Assembly: GCA_900762125.1 (NCBI GenBank)
Contig: CAAFFL010000071.1
Span: 1-19,968, forward strand
Source: an uncultured Prevotella sp.
GTDB lineage: Bacteria > Bacteroidota > Bacteroidia > Bacteroidales > Bacteroidaceae
DNA length: 19,968 bases
Direction of reading: 5' to 3'
The translations under genes were made by a program, and so were the position numbers. Shown piece after piece: positions 13,675-19,968 of this stretch. Within the stretch, counting starts at the first letter, position 1. Each line of letters begins with the position of its first letter. The notes under the pieces were generated by a model, which was not told the origin of the DNA, searched no databases, and was given only the letters and a program-made list of their open reading frames with translations.

Positions 13675-15159
13675 TTACGCCTTCTGAAGGCATTCCTTCC
13701 AGCGGGCGTAGGCTTCGAGATACTCGCCCTCGTGCGCTACGTCGGGCTCGATGGTCGCCACACGCTTCAGGGAGGCGAAGGCCTCGTCGTGATCCTTATA
13801 GATGCCACAGCCCATGCCGGCACCCTTGGCGGCACCCATGGAACCGTCGGTCTCGAGGAGGTCGATGGTGGCACCACTGGTCGAGGCGAGGGTGTCACGG
13901 AACATCTTGCTGAGGAACATGTTGGCCTTGCCGGCGTGGATGGTCTTGATGTCCATGCCCATCTTGCGCATGATCTCCATACCATAGCAGAACGAGAACA
14001 CGATGCCCTCCTGCTCCGCACGCAGCAGATGGGCGCGCGTGTGGCGGTTGAAGTTGATGCCGTGGATGGAGGCGCCGACCTCGCGGTTCTCCAGCACACG
14101 CTCGGCACCATTGCCGAAGGGGATGACGGAGATGCCGTCGGAGCCGATGGGCACGGTGTCGGCGATGTCGTTCAAGTCCTGATAGCCGATGCCCTCGGGC
14201 GCGATGTTGCGCTTCGTCCACGCGTTGAGGATGCCCGTGCCGTTGATGCAGAGGAGGACGCCGAGGCGGTCCTGCAGCTTGGAGTAGTTGACGTGGGCAA
14301 AGGTGTTCACGCGCGACTTCGGGTCGTAGTTGACATCACCCAGCACGCCATAGACGACGCCGGAGGTGCCGGCCGTGGAGGCGATCTCGCCGGGGTTGAA
14401 GACATTCAGCGACACGGCGTTGTTCGGCTGGTCGCCGGCGCGGTAGCTGATGGGCGTGCCGGCCTTCAGACCGAGCTCCGCAGCGGCGGCGGTGGAGACC
14501 TGACTCTGCACGGCGAACGTCGGGACGATGGCGGGCAGGAGCGACTTGTCGAAGCCATAGTAGTCGAGGAGGAACTGTGCGGGCTCCTTCTTCACGAAGT
14601 CCCATGCGATGGCCTCGGAGAGACCCTCGATGGTGGTGTTGATGTCGCCACTGAGCTTCATGGCGATATAGTCGCCGGGGAGCATCACCTTATATATATT
14701 AGCGTAGACGTCGGGCTCGTTCTCCTTCACCCAGGCGAGCTTTGCGGCGGTGAAGTTGCCCGGAGAGTTCAGGAGGTTGCGAAGACAGAAGTCGGGACCG
14801 AGGTCGTTGAACGCCCGCTCGCCGTATGGCACGGCACGGGAGTCGCACCAGATGATGGCGTCGCGTAGCGCCTTGCCGTTGCGGTCGACACAGACGAGGC
14901 CGTGCATCTGATAGCTGATACCGATGGCCTTGATGTCGTCGCCCGTGGCGCCGGCGTCGGCCATGATCTTCTTCAGCGCGAGCTTCGCGTTCGTCCACCA
15001 CATCTCGGGGTCCTGCTCGGCCCATCCGGCCTTGACGGCTTTGATGGGTGCCTCATGGTCGGGGAAGAAGGCGGTGGCGGCCATCTGTCCGTTGTCAATG
15101 TCTACGAGGGATGCTTTTACGGAAGAGCTACCCACATCGAAACCTAATAAGTACTGCAT
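13675..15159 (-). CDS. xylB: Xylulokinase
   Basis: The 494-residue FGGY-family kinase phosphorylates D-xylulose to xylulose-5-phosphate, which enters the pentose phosphate pathway. The N-terminal phosphate-binding loop is LLGFDVGSSSVKASLVD; the xylulokinase-typical QMHGLV and the following IIWCDSRA are present, then PGDYIAMKLSG, AGDQPNNAVSLNVFNPG and the C-terminal TDGSMGAAKGAGMGCG signature. The length is typical. Neighbour xylE, upstream on the same strand by 63 bases, supports xylose rather than ribulose or glycerol as the pathway sugar. The usual partner xylose isomerase (xylA) is not in the window. The gap to xylE holds a copy of the REP-like repeat. Confidence 0.93.
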   Translation of the reverse strand: MQYLLGFDVGSSSVKASLVDIDNGQMAATAFFPDHEAPIKAVKAGWAEQDPEMWWTNAKLALKKIMADAGATGDDIKAIGISYQMHGLVCVDRNGKALRDAIIWCDSRAVPYGERAFNDLGPDFCLRNLLNSPGNFTAAKLAWVKENEPDVYANIYKVMLPGDYIAMKLSGDINTTIEGLSEAIAWDFVKKEPAQFLLDYYGFDKSLLPAIVPTFAVQSQVSTAAAAELGLKAGTPISYRAGDQPNNAVSLNVFNPGEIASTAGTSGVVYGVLGDVNYDPKSRVNTFAHVNYSKLQDRLGVLLCINGTGILNAWTKRNIAPEGIGYQDLNDIADTVPIGSDGISVIPFGNGAERVLENREVGASIHGINFNRHTRAHLLRAEQEGIVFSFCYGMEIMRKMGMDIKTIHAGKANMFLSKMFRDTLASTSGATIDLLETDGSMGAAKGAGMGCGIYKDHDEAFASLKRVATIEPDVAHEGEYLEAYARWKECLQKA

Positions 15160-15178
15160 TGTTTCTCTTGTTTATGAT

Positions 15179-15214
15179 GTTCGCTGTTAGACCGGCTGGC
15201 TTATCAAGCCAGCC
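15179..15214 (+). repeat. REP-like repeat, copy 2 (between xylE and xylB)
   Basis: The head GTTCGCTGTTAG (15179-15190) is identical to copy 1. The hairpin GGCTGGCTT-ATC-AAGCCAGCC (15194-15214) keeps the inner CTT-ATC-AAG core but has different outer stem bases, each matched by a complementary change. It is antisense to the operon and lies 20 bases upstream of the xylB start codon. Confidence 0.82.
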
Positions 15215-15222
15215 TCCAGCCT

Positions 15223-16698
15223 TTATTTTTCCTTTCGCCAGAGGGCGGTCATATCCTCCAGCGTCTTGCCCTTCGTCTCCGGAACGAGCTTCCAGACGAA
15301 GAGGGCGGCGAGGACGCAGATGACGCCGTACATGCCGTAGGTGAACCAATGGCCGAAGTTCGGGTCACTGGACGTCTGCAGGTTGAACAGCGGGATGAAC
15401 GTCGAGCTCACGATGAAGTTGAAGATCCACTGGAACGCCACGGCGATGGCGACGGCAGCACCACGGATGGTGTTCGGGAAGATCTCGGCGATGAGCACCC
15501 AGCAGATCGGGCCCCACGAGAACATGAAGCTGGCGGAGTAGACCATGATGGAGAGCATCGTGATGATGCTCAGCGACGCGTTGCCGAAGGTGATGGCGAC
15601 GCCGAAGGCGCCGACGGCCATGCCGATGGAGCCGCAGATGAGGAGCGGCTTGCGGCCAAGCTTCTCGACGGTGAACACGGCGACGAGGGTGAAGAGGATG
15701 TTCACGATACCCATGATGACGGTCTGGAGCATCGGGTTGCCCATACCCATGTCGGCGAAGATGCGCGGAGCGAAGTAGAGCACGGCATTGATGCCGACGG
15801 CCTGCTGGAAGACGGAGAGCATGATGCCGACAAAGATGCAGAGGAAGCCGTAGGTGAAGAGCTTCTCGGTCTTCTCAGTGATGGTATCCTTGATGTCCTG
15901 CAGCGTCTGCCGGGCCACAGCGGCACCGTTGATATGGGTGAGGATGGAGAGGGCCTTCTGGTCCTGGCCAACCATGACGAGGTAGCGCGGCGTCTCAGGG
16001 ACGAAGCAGATGAGGATGGTGAACAGTCCCGCAGGGACACACTCCGAGCCAAACATATAGCGCCAGCCCGTGGTGATGGTCCAGGGATCGCTGCCTGCAG
16101 CGACGCTGTAGACGCCCTGTCCGATCTGGTCGATGATGGGGTTGGTGTGGTCGCCGAGGATCATGAAGTTGACGAAGTAGACGACGAGCTGACCGAAGAT
16201 GATGGCAAACTGGTTCCAGCTGACGAGCATACCGCGGATGTTGCTCGGAGCCACCTCACCGATATACATCGGGCAGATGGCGCTGGCCATACCCACGCCG
16301 ATGCCGCCGAGGACACGATAGAGGTTGAAGACGACGAGGAGCGTCCAGTCGGGCTTGCCGTAGGGCAGCAGACCGAACGTCTCGGGACTCATCGAGCCCC
16401 AGGCGGAGAGGAAGAAGCAGATGCCGGCGAAGATCAGCGAGCGCTTACGGCCGAACTTCGAGGCGAAGAGACCGCTCAGGCCCGAGCCGATGATGCAGCC
16501 GATGAGTGCTGACGACGTCGTGAAGCCGTGCATGCCACCGGTGTAGGTGAAGTCTTTAGCGCCGAGGAAGAAGGCCTGCAAGCCTTTCTCTGCGCCACCG
16601 ATGACGGCGGTGTCGTAACCGAAGAGCAGTCCGCCGAGCACGGCGACCATCACGATGGACGTGAGGTAGAGGCGGCTGCCTTGTTGTTGTTCGTTCAT
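15223..16698 (-). CDS. xylE: D-xylose:H+ symporter, sugar porter family MFS
   Basis: The 491-residue protein has 12 predicted membrane helices and the same length as E. coli XylE, whose sequence it follows closely from memory (ALIGCIIGSGL, WRYMFGSECVPAGLF). Sugar porter motifs are all present: LLFGYDTAVIGG in helix 1, FGRKRSL after helix 2, SPMYI-type PMYIGEVAPSNIRG, PETPRYL at mid-protein, EKLGRKPLL, and PETKGKTLEDM at the end. Residues corresponding to the XylE sugar site can be seen: Gln in NQFAIIFGQ, the QQ and Asn of QQAVGIN, and Trp in WGPICW. It imports xylose across the inner membrane with a proton. It is the first gene of the operon and has an adjacent promoter and probable operator repeats. 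Confidence 0.96.
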   Translation of the reverse strand: MNEQQQGSRLYLTSIVMVAVLGGLLFGYDTAVIGGAEKGLQAFFLGAKDFTYTGGMHGFTTSSALIGCIIGSGLSGLFASKFGRKRSLIFAGICFFLSAWGSMSPETFGLLPYGKPDWTLLVVFNLYRVLGGIGVGMASAICPMYIGEVAPSNIRGMLVSWNQFAIIFGQLVVYFVNFMILGDHTNPIIDQIGQGVYSVAAGSDPWTITTGWRYMFGSECVPAGLFTILICFVPETPRYLVMVGQDQKALSILTHINGAAVARQTLQDIKDTITEKTEKLFTYGFLCIFVGIMLSVFQQAVGINAVLYFAPRIFADMGMGNPMLQTVIMGIVNILFTLVAVFTVEKLGRKPLLICGSIGMAVGAFGVAITFGNASLSIITMLSIMVYSASFMFSWGPICWVLIAEIFPNTIRGAAVAIAVAFQWIFNFIVSSTFIPLFNLQTSSDPNFGHWFTYGMYGVICVLAALFVWKLVPETKGKTLEDMTALWRKEK

Positions 16699-16743
16699 GA
16701 AAGTAGGTTTTTATGTTATTGTCTTTGTTTCAAAACAGTGATG

Positions 16744-16751
16744 CAAAGATA
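16744..16751 (-). promoter_or_regulatory. -7 box of the xylE operon
   Basis: The minus strand reads TATCTTTG, an exact TAnnTTTG match. No TTTG lies 19-21 bases upstream; instead direct repeats begin there, as expected for an activator-dependent promoter. Predicted transcription start is near 16737, with a leader of about 38 bases. Confidence 0.7.
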
Positions 16752-16773
16752 ACGAAAATTTCGGAATAATGTT

Positions 16774-16813
16774 ATAGGCTGCAACAAAATAGTACGGATA
16801 GGCAACAATTTGT
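16774..16813 (-). promoter_or_regulatory. Direct repeats, possible xylose regulator site
   Basis: GCAACAA occurs at 16781-16787 and 16802-16808, exactly 21 bases (two helical turns) apart, each preceded by ATAGGC at 16774 and 16798. On the coding strand this reads TTGTTGC twice, just upstream of the -7 box. Tandem half-sites next to a promoter without a -33 box fit an AraC-type activator such as XylR, which is not encoded here. Confidence 0.5.
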
Positions 16814-16823
16814 TACATCAAAT

Positions 16824-16854
16824 AAAACGATTGGCTTATTCAGCCAACCGTTTT
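16824..16854 (-). terminator. Terminator overlapping the stop of the AmpG-like gene
   Basis: On the minus strand AAAACG and GGTTGGCT pair with AGCCAA and CGTTTT (12 pairs, one mismatch, 5-nt loop), followed by T-rich TTTTATTT. The stop codon lies within the loop side of the hairpin. It separates this operon from the xylE promoter about 70 bases on. Confidence 0.72.
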
Positions 16855-18299
16855 CTGACCAGTGTTGTGACGACGACGGTGCCCAGACAGCATGCCATGA
16901 CAATCCAGAAGAACACCTCATAGCCCACGGCCTCCTGCAGGTAGCCGGCGAACATTCCGGGGATCATCATGCTCAGCGCCATGAATGCCGTGCAGACGGC
17001 ATAGTGGGCGGTGACAAACTCGCCACGGGAGAAGTGCATCATATAGAGCATGTACGCCGTGAAGCCGAAGCCATAGCCGAACTGCTCCACCGCCACGCAG
17101 ATGCTGATGATGACCAGACTATGGGGCATGGCCATACTGAGGTAGACGAACGTCAGACACGGCAGCGTCATGCACGCCGCCATCGGCCACAAGCTGCCCT
17201 TGAGGCCCCACTTCGATGCCGCCATACCGCCGATGATGCCGCCGATGGTCAGCGCCAGGACGCCGATGGTGCCGTAGACGATGCCGACCTCGGAGGTGCC
17301 GAGCGCCAGACCGCCCTGCCCTGCCCCATCCAACAAAAATGGGTTGACCATCTTCAGCAGGAACGCCTCCGGCAACCGGTAGACGAGCATGAACGCGATG
17401 GCAAGCCACACCCCGGGCTTCTGGAAGAACGTCACGAACGTGCGGCCAAAGGCCCGCAGCAGCGTGTCGTCGGCAGGATCCGTCGCTTCGCAGGCTGCTT
17501 GTCCAACTGTAGGATGTTCGCTGTTGGACCCAGGGCGCTTGTCAAGTACCCTGCTGTCATTGCCGTCCCGGCCGCCCTTTCCTTCCCTACCCCGCCGCAC
17601 GTCGCGTGCGGGCCGTGGCACGGCCCACGTGTGCCAGATGGTGATGACGGAGAACATCACCGCGGTGATGCCCATCGTGATCTGCCAGGCCAGAGGGATG
17701 TTGCCCGTCCGCGTCTCGAGCACGCCGGCGACATACACCAGCACGCCCTGACCGAAGATCGAGCTCAGACGATAGAACGTCGAACGGATGCCGACGAAGA
17801 AGCTCTGGTCTTTGTCGTCCATGGCCAGCATATAGAACCCGTCGGCGGCGATGTCATGCGTGGCGGAGGCGAACGCGGTGACGATGAACAGCAGCAGCGT
17901 GATGGTGAACATCGACACCGGCGTGCCCTTCGCGGCGATCGTCGCGGCGTCGGGATGGGGGATGGACAGCGTGAGGAGGATGAAGGCGATGCTCATGAGG
18001 ATCTGCATGGCGAGGATCCACCAACGCTTCGTCTTCAGCAGGTCCACAAGGGGACTCCACAGCGGTTTGATGGTCCACGGCAGATAGAGCAGTGAGGTGA
18101 ACAGTGCCATCTCGCCGTTCGGCACGCCCATCTTCGTGAACATCGTCACGGAGATGTTGTTCACGATGAAGTAGGGCAGGCCCTCCGCAAAGTAGAGCGT
18201 GGGAATCCACAACCAGGCGTTGCGAGCCGTAGCGGCCTCTCCCCCAGCCCCTCCCACTAAGGGGAGGGGAGCGGTATGTTTCGTGTTACCGTCAGTCAT
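16836..18299 (-). CDS. AmpG-like MFS transporter with two repeat-derived inserts
   Basis: The 487-residue protein has 12 predicted membrane helices and resembles the AmpG/PAT branch of the MFS, which imports anhydromuropeptides for peptidoglycan recycling. The family pattern is at the start (WIPTLYFAEGLPYFIVNNIS), with LPWTIKPLWSPLVD, the loop Asp in ATHDIAADGFYM, and VEQFGYGFGFTAYMLYM in the C-terminal half. Substrate is inferred from family and is uncertain. Residues 1-26 before the first family motif include TAPLPLVGGAGGEA, encoded by a GC-rich hairpin. The central cytoplasmic loop (about 228-277) is unusually long and charged, and its part at 250-267 is encoded by a REP-like repeat. Both inserts keep the frame and avoid membrane helices. 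The gene starts 28 bases after the GT2 stop and is surely co-transcribed. Confidence 0.85.
   Translation of the reverse strand: MTDGNTKHTAPLPLVGGAGGEAATARNAWLWIPTLYFAEGLPYFIVNNISVTMFTKMGVPNGEMALFTSLLYLPWTIKPLWSPLVDLLKTKRWWILAMQILMSIAFILLTLSIPHPDAATIAAKGTPVSMFTITLLLFIVTAFASATHDIAADGFYMLAMDDKDQSFFVGIRSTFYRLSSIFGQGVLVYVAGVLETRTGNIPLAWQITMGITAVMFSVITIWHTWAVPRPARDVRRGREGKGGRDGNDSRVLDKRPGSNSEHPTVGQAACEATDPADDTLLRAFGRTFVTFFQKPGVWLAIAFMLVYRLPEAFLLKMVNPFLLDGAGQGGLALGTSEVGIVYGTIGVLALTIGGIIGGMAASKWGLKGSLWPMAACMTLPCLTFVYLSMAMPHSLVIISICVAVEQFGYGFGFTAYMLYMMHFSRGEFVTAHYAVCTAFMALSMMIPGMFAGYLQEAVGYEVFFWIVMACCLGTVVVTTLVRKRLAE
17501..17552 (+). repeat. REP-like repeat, copy 3 (inside AmpG-like gene)
   Basis: The head GTTCGCTGTTGG (17516-17527) differs from the others by one base. 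The hairpin AGGGCGCTT-GTC-AAGTACCCT (17532-17552) has a changed stem, with outer pairs all still complementary, one G-T pair and one mismatch. A further 7-bp pairing, GTCCAAC (17501-17507) with 17523-17529, is seen only here. On the coding strand it gives the loop residues around DKRPGSNSEHP. Confidence 0.72.
18241..18269. repeat. GC-rich hairpin in the AmpG-like N-terminus
   Basis: CCCCTCCC (18248-18255) pairs perfectly with GGGAGGGG (18262-18269) around ACTAAG, after a CCCCCAG lead. This C/G-only stem with a CTAAG-type loop is of a kind seen dispersed in many bacterial genomes, from memory. It encodes residues about 11-20 of the transporter. Confidence 0.7.
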
Positions 18300-18327
18300 T
18301 TATCTTTTTATATATTTATATATTCAA

Positions 18328-19770
18328 TCATTTATTTGTTTGAGCGTTCAGCGCCCGCCGTCTTAGCAGCTCCCACGTGCGGATGCGGTCCTTATAGAGG
18401 TTGTTGCGGTTCTCCTTGTCGATGTCGAGGTCGCCATCACTGTTGTCGTCCCAGCGGCGGCAGTTGTAGACGGCATCGTAGAGGCGGCCGATGCGCCACG
18501 TGCGACAGATTGCCAGACCCAGGGCGTAGTCCTCGCCATAGTTCACGTTCGGCATCATCAGCTGGCGGACGACGGGCGTGAAGAACGCACGGGGCGCGCC
18601 GAGGCCGTTGATGCGCAGGGCGTTGTTCCGACCATTGTCGTCCGTCCACTCGCGGTGGTCGATCTTCCCCGGTGGCAGCGGCTGGAGGTTGATGTCCGTG
18701 AGCATATACGCGCCGATGACCATCGCACACTGCTGCTCGCGGAACGTGTCGACCATCTTCTGCAGCGTGTCGGGCCCGGAGTAGACGTCGTCACTGTCGA
18801 GCTGTACGACGAAGCGGCCACAGCGTGGGTCGCGGATGCACGTGTTCCACGAACCGCCGACGCGGAGGTCATCACGTGTGGGGACGATGTGCACCAGCTT
18901 TGCGTCGGTGGCGGCGATCTCGTCGATGAGCTCCGTCGTGCCGTCGGTGGAGTGACACTCCGGTCCGTTCTCGACGACAAAGACATTATAGCTGAACGTC
19001 GTCACCTGTGCCAGCGCACTACGGATGGCGTCGCCGATGGTGCGGATGCGGTTGCGCACGGGGATCATCACCGTCGCCTCCACGGGGAACGACTCCTTAT
19101 CGAAGTCGAGCGTCGGATAGGGTGCATCGAGGAACGCGCCGGTCTCCTTGAGGTACTCCGTGCAGGCCTGCTCCATCTCGATCTGACTCTGCCGGTTGCG
19201 TGGGTCTACATAGTCGAACAGCCGCTCGCCGGTCTTCCGTGCGTCGAGCTCCACCTCTGTATAAAGGAACTCAGGGATGCGCACGGGCAGCGCCTCCTCG
19301 GTGATCTTCAGGCGGAAGTCGTAGAGGCCTGCAGCCTGATAGTCGGCCTTCATCAGCGTCACGGCTTTCTTCAGCGAGCTCGTGCGAAGGAACAGCACCG
19401 AACCGAAGTCGAAGTCGTCACGCAGCGAGCCGGCCTGGTAGTCGATGACAGGGGCATCTTTGCGTGCGCCCTCGGCGGGACGCTTCCAGCGGTCGCTGTA
19501 AACCAGCGGCGCACCGGTGACCTCGATGACGTCGACCATCCGCTCCAGTGACAGCGGACCCATCTGGATATATTGGTGACTGAGGTATACCATCGTATAC
19601 TCCGCCGTGGTCTGGTTCGCTATCTGGTGCCAGGTCTTAGAGGCACGGATATTTCCTCCGACGACCCCTACCCTACTGACCAGCGGGTCCTTCATCACCA
19701 TCATGTTCTTCGCCGTCTCCTCGTCCGTTCCCTGAAGGATGAAGACGTCAATGATCTTCTCTGTTTTCAT
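18328..19770 (-). CDS. Glycosyltransferase family 2 with two GT-A-like halves
   Basis: The 480-residue protein has an intact GT-A glycosyltransferase domain from about residue 230: EATVMIPVRNRIRTIGDAI with the nucleotide-binding start, VVENGPECHSTDG, and the metal-binding D-S-D in VVQLDSDDVY (325-327), then YGEDYALGL with an acidic catalytic-type pair. The first ~220 residues look like a second, weaker GT-A fold (TMVYLSHQYIQMGPLSLERM, LVYSDRW) with no clear DxD, so that half may be a degenerate partner domain. No signal peptide or membrane helix is evident, so it is cytoplasmic. Donor and acceptor are unknown. I start at 19770 because the promoter -7 box lies just upstream and the frame continuing to 19962 has no coding character. 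It is followed by the AmpG-like transporter, which hints at cell-envelope glycans. Confidence 0.85.
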   Translation of the reverse strand: MKTEKIIDVFILQGTDEETAKNMMVMKDPLVSRVGVVGGNIRASKTWHQIANQTTAEYTMVYLSHQYIQMGPLSLERMVDVIEVTGAPLVYSDRWKRPAEGARKDAPVIDYQAGSLRDDFDFGSVLFLRTSSLKKAVTLMKADYQAAGLYDFRLKITEEALPVRIPEFLYTEVELDARKTGERLFDYVDPRNRQSQIEMEQACTEYLKETGAFLDAPYPTLDFDKESFPVEATVMIPVRNRIRTIGDAIRSALAQVTTFSYNVFVVENGPECHSTDGTTELIDEIAATDAKLVHIVPTRDDLRVGGSWNTCIRDPRCGRFVVQLDSDDVYSGPDTLQKMVDTFREQQCAMVIGAYMLTDINLQPLPPGKIDHREWTDDNGRNNALRINGLGAPRAFFTPVVRQLMMPNVNYGEDYALGLAICRTWRIGRLYDAVYNCRRWDDNSDGDLDIDKENRNNLYKDRIRTWELLRRRALNAQTNK

Positions 19771-19798
19771 TGCTTTGTCGTTATTAGTATATTTGAAG

Positions 19799-19806
19799 CA
19801 AAAGTA
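19799..19806 (-). promoter_or_regulatory. -7 box of the GT2-transporter operon
   Basis: The minus strand reads TACTTTTG, an exact TAnnTTTG match, 28 bases upstream of the GT2 start codon. A TTG lies about 23 bases further up, a little beyond the usual spacing. I see no gene in the remaining 19807-19968. Confidence 0.68.
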
Positions 19807-19968
19807 TAAAAAAAAGGTGGGAAACGGTACAACAACCCGCCATTTAATAGAAATTAACATGCAGCAGAAAGAATAGAGCCAAAATCGTGCCCGCTGAGCG
19901 CCGTTCCCCACCCATCCTAGTCCCCTACCCCACCCTATCGCCAAAAACGCGGCAGAAGTCACGAAAAC

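Noticed and set aside
11431..14868. Very long rightward open frame opposite the arabinofuranosidase and xylB
   Set aside because: It is antisense to two clear enzyme genes, has a low-complexity Asp/Glu/His/Val-rich composition typical of the reverse frame of GC-rich genes, and has no family motif.
19771..19962. 64-residue N-terminal extension of the GT2 protein
   Set aside because: It spans the promoter -7 box and AT-rich spacer; the conserved protein starts cleanly at 19770.

Overview
The window looks like chromosomal DNA from a fairly GC-rich member of the Bacteroidales, probably Prevotellaceae-like. Four things point there: promoters carry the Bacteroidetes -7 box TAnnTTTG instead of a sigma70 -10 box; the gene set is typical of the order (rny-zapA block, Wzc-type tyrosine kinase with a Tyr-rich tail, BT0820-like HAD protein, xylE/xylB with a GH51 arabinofuranosidase); ribosome binding sites are weak; and an AmpG-like transporter sits beside a GT2 gene. 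Nothing here looks like a phage, plasmid, CRISPR array, rRNA or tRNA. Assignment below order is inference.

Layout. (1) 1-820: the 3' end of rhamnulokinase rhaB, a block of short palindromes with a 3-nt loop, the last ~42 codons of what appears to be rhamnulose-1-phosphate aldolase (rhaD), and a strong terminator. This looks like the scar of a deleted rhamnose operon. (2) 824-3633, leftward: a coiled-coil protein, zapA, RNase Y (rny) and an atypical LuxR-type regulator, read as one operon. (3) 3753-4406, leftward: an unrecognised 217-aa protein, divergent from the next block. (4) 4597-11074, rightward: an extracellular/capsular polysaccharide group (polyprenyl-phosphate sugar phosphotransferase, rfbA, Wzc-like tyrosine autokinase), then a small HAD protein and methionyl-tRNA formyltransferase (fmt). 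(5) 11075-11598: a gene-free convergent intergenic region holding paired hairpins, four 22-nt tandem palindromes, phased A-tracts and a terminator. (6) 11599-16698, leftward: xylE, xylB and a secreted GH51 alpha-L-arabinofuranosidase, i.e. pentose uptake and phosphorylation plus release from arabinoxylan or arabinan. (7) 16836-19770, leftward: a GT2 glycosyltransferase and an AmpG-like MFS transporter.

The most unusual content is not a protein system but repeats. One family (6045-6080, 15179-15214, 17516-17552) has a constant GTTCGCTGTTRG head followed by a 9-bp hairpin whose stem differs between copies by compensating changes. This is what a REP-like element would look like. The third copy lies in frame inside the AmpG-like gene, which also has a second GC-rich hairpin in its N-terminus. 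A different palindrome encodes the last five residues of rhaB, and fmt carries an in-frame 39-nt tandem repeat. Repeat DNA has therefore entered or expanded in several coding sequences here, at termini and loops where proteins tolerate it.
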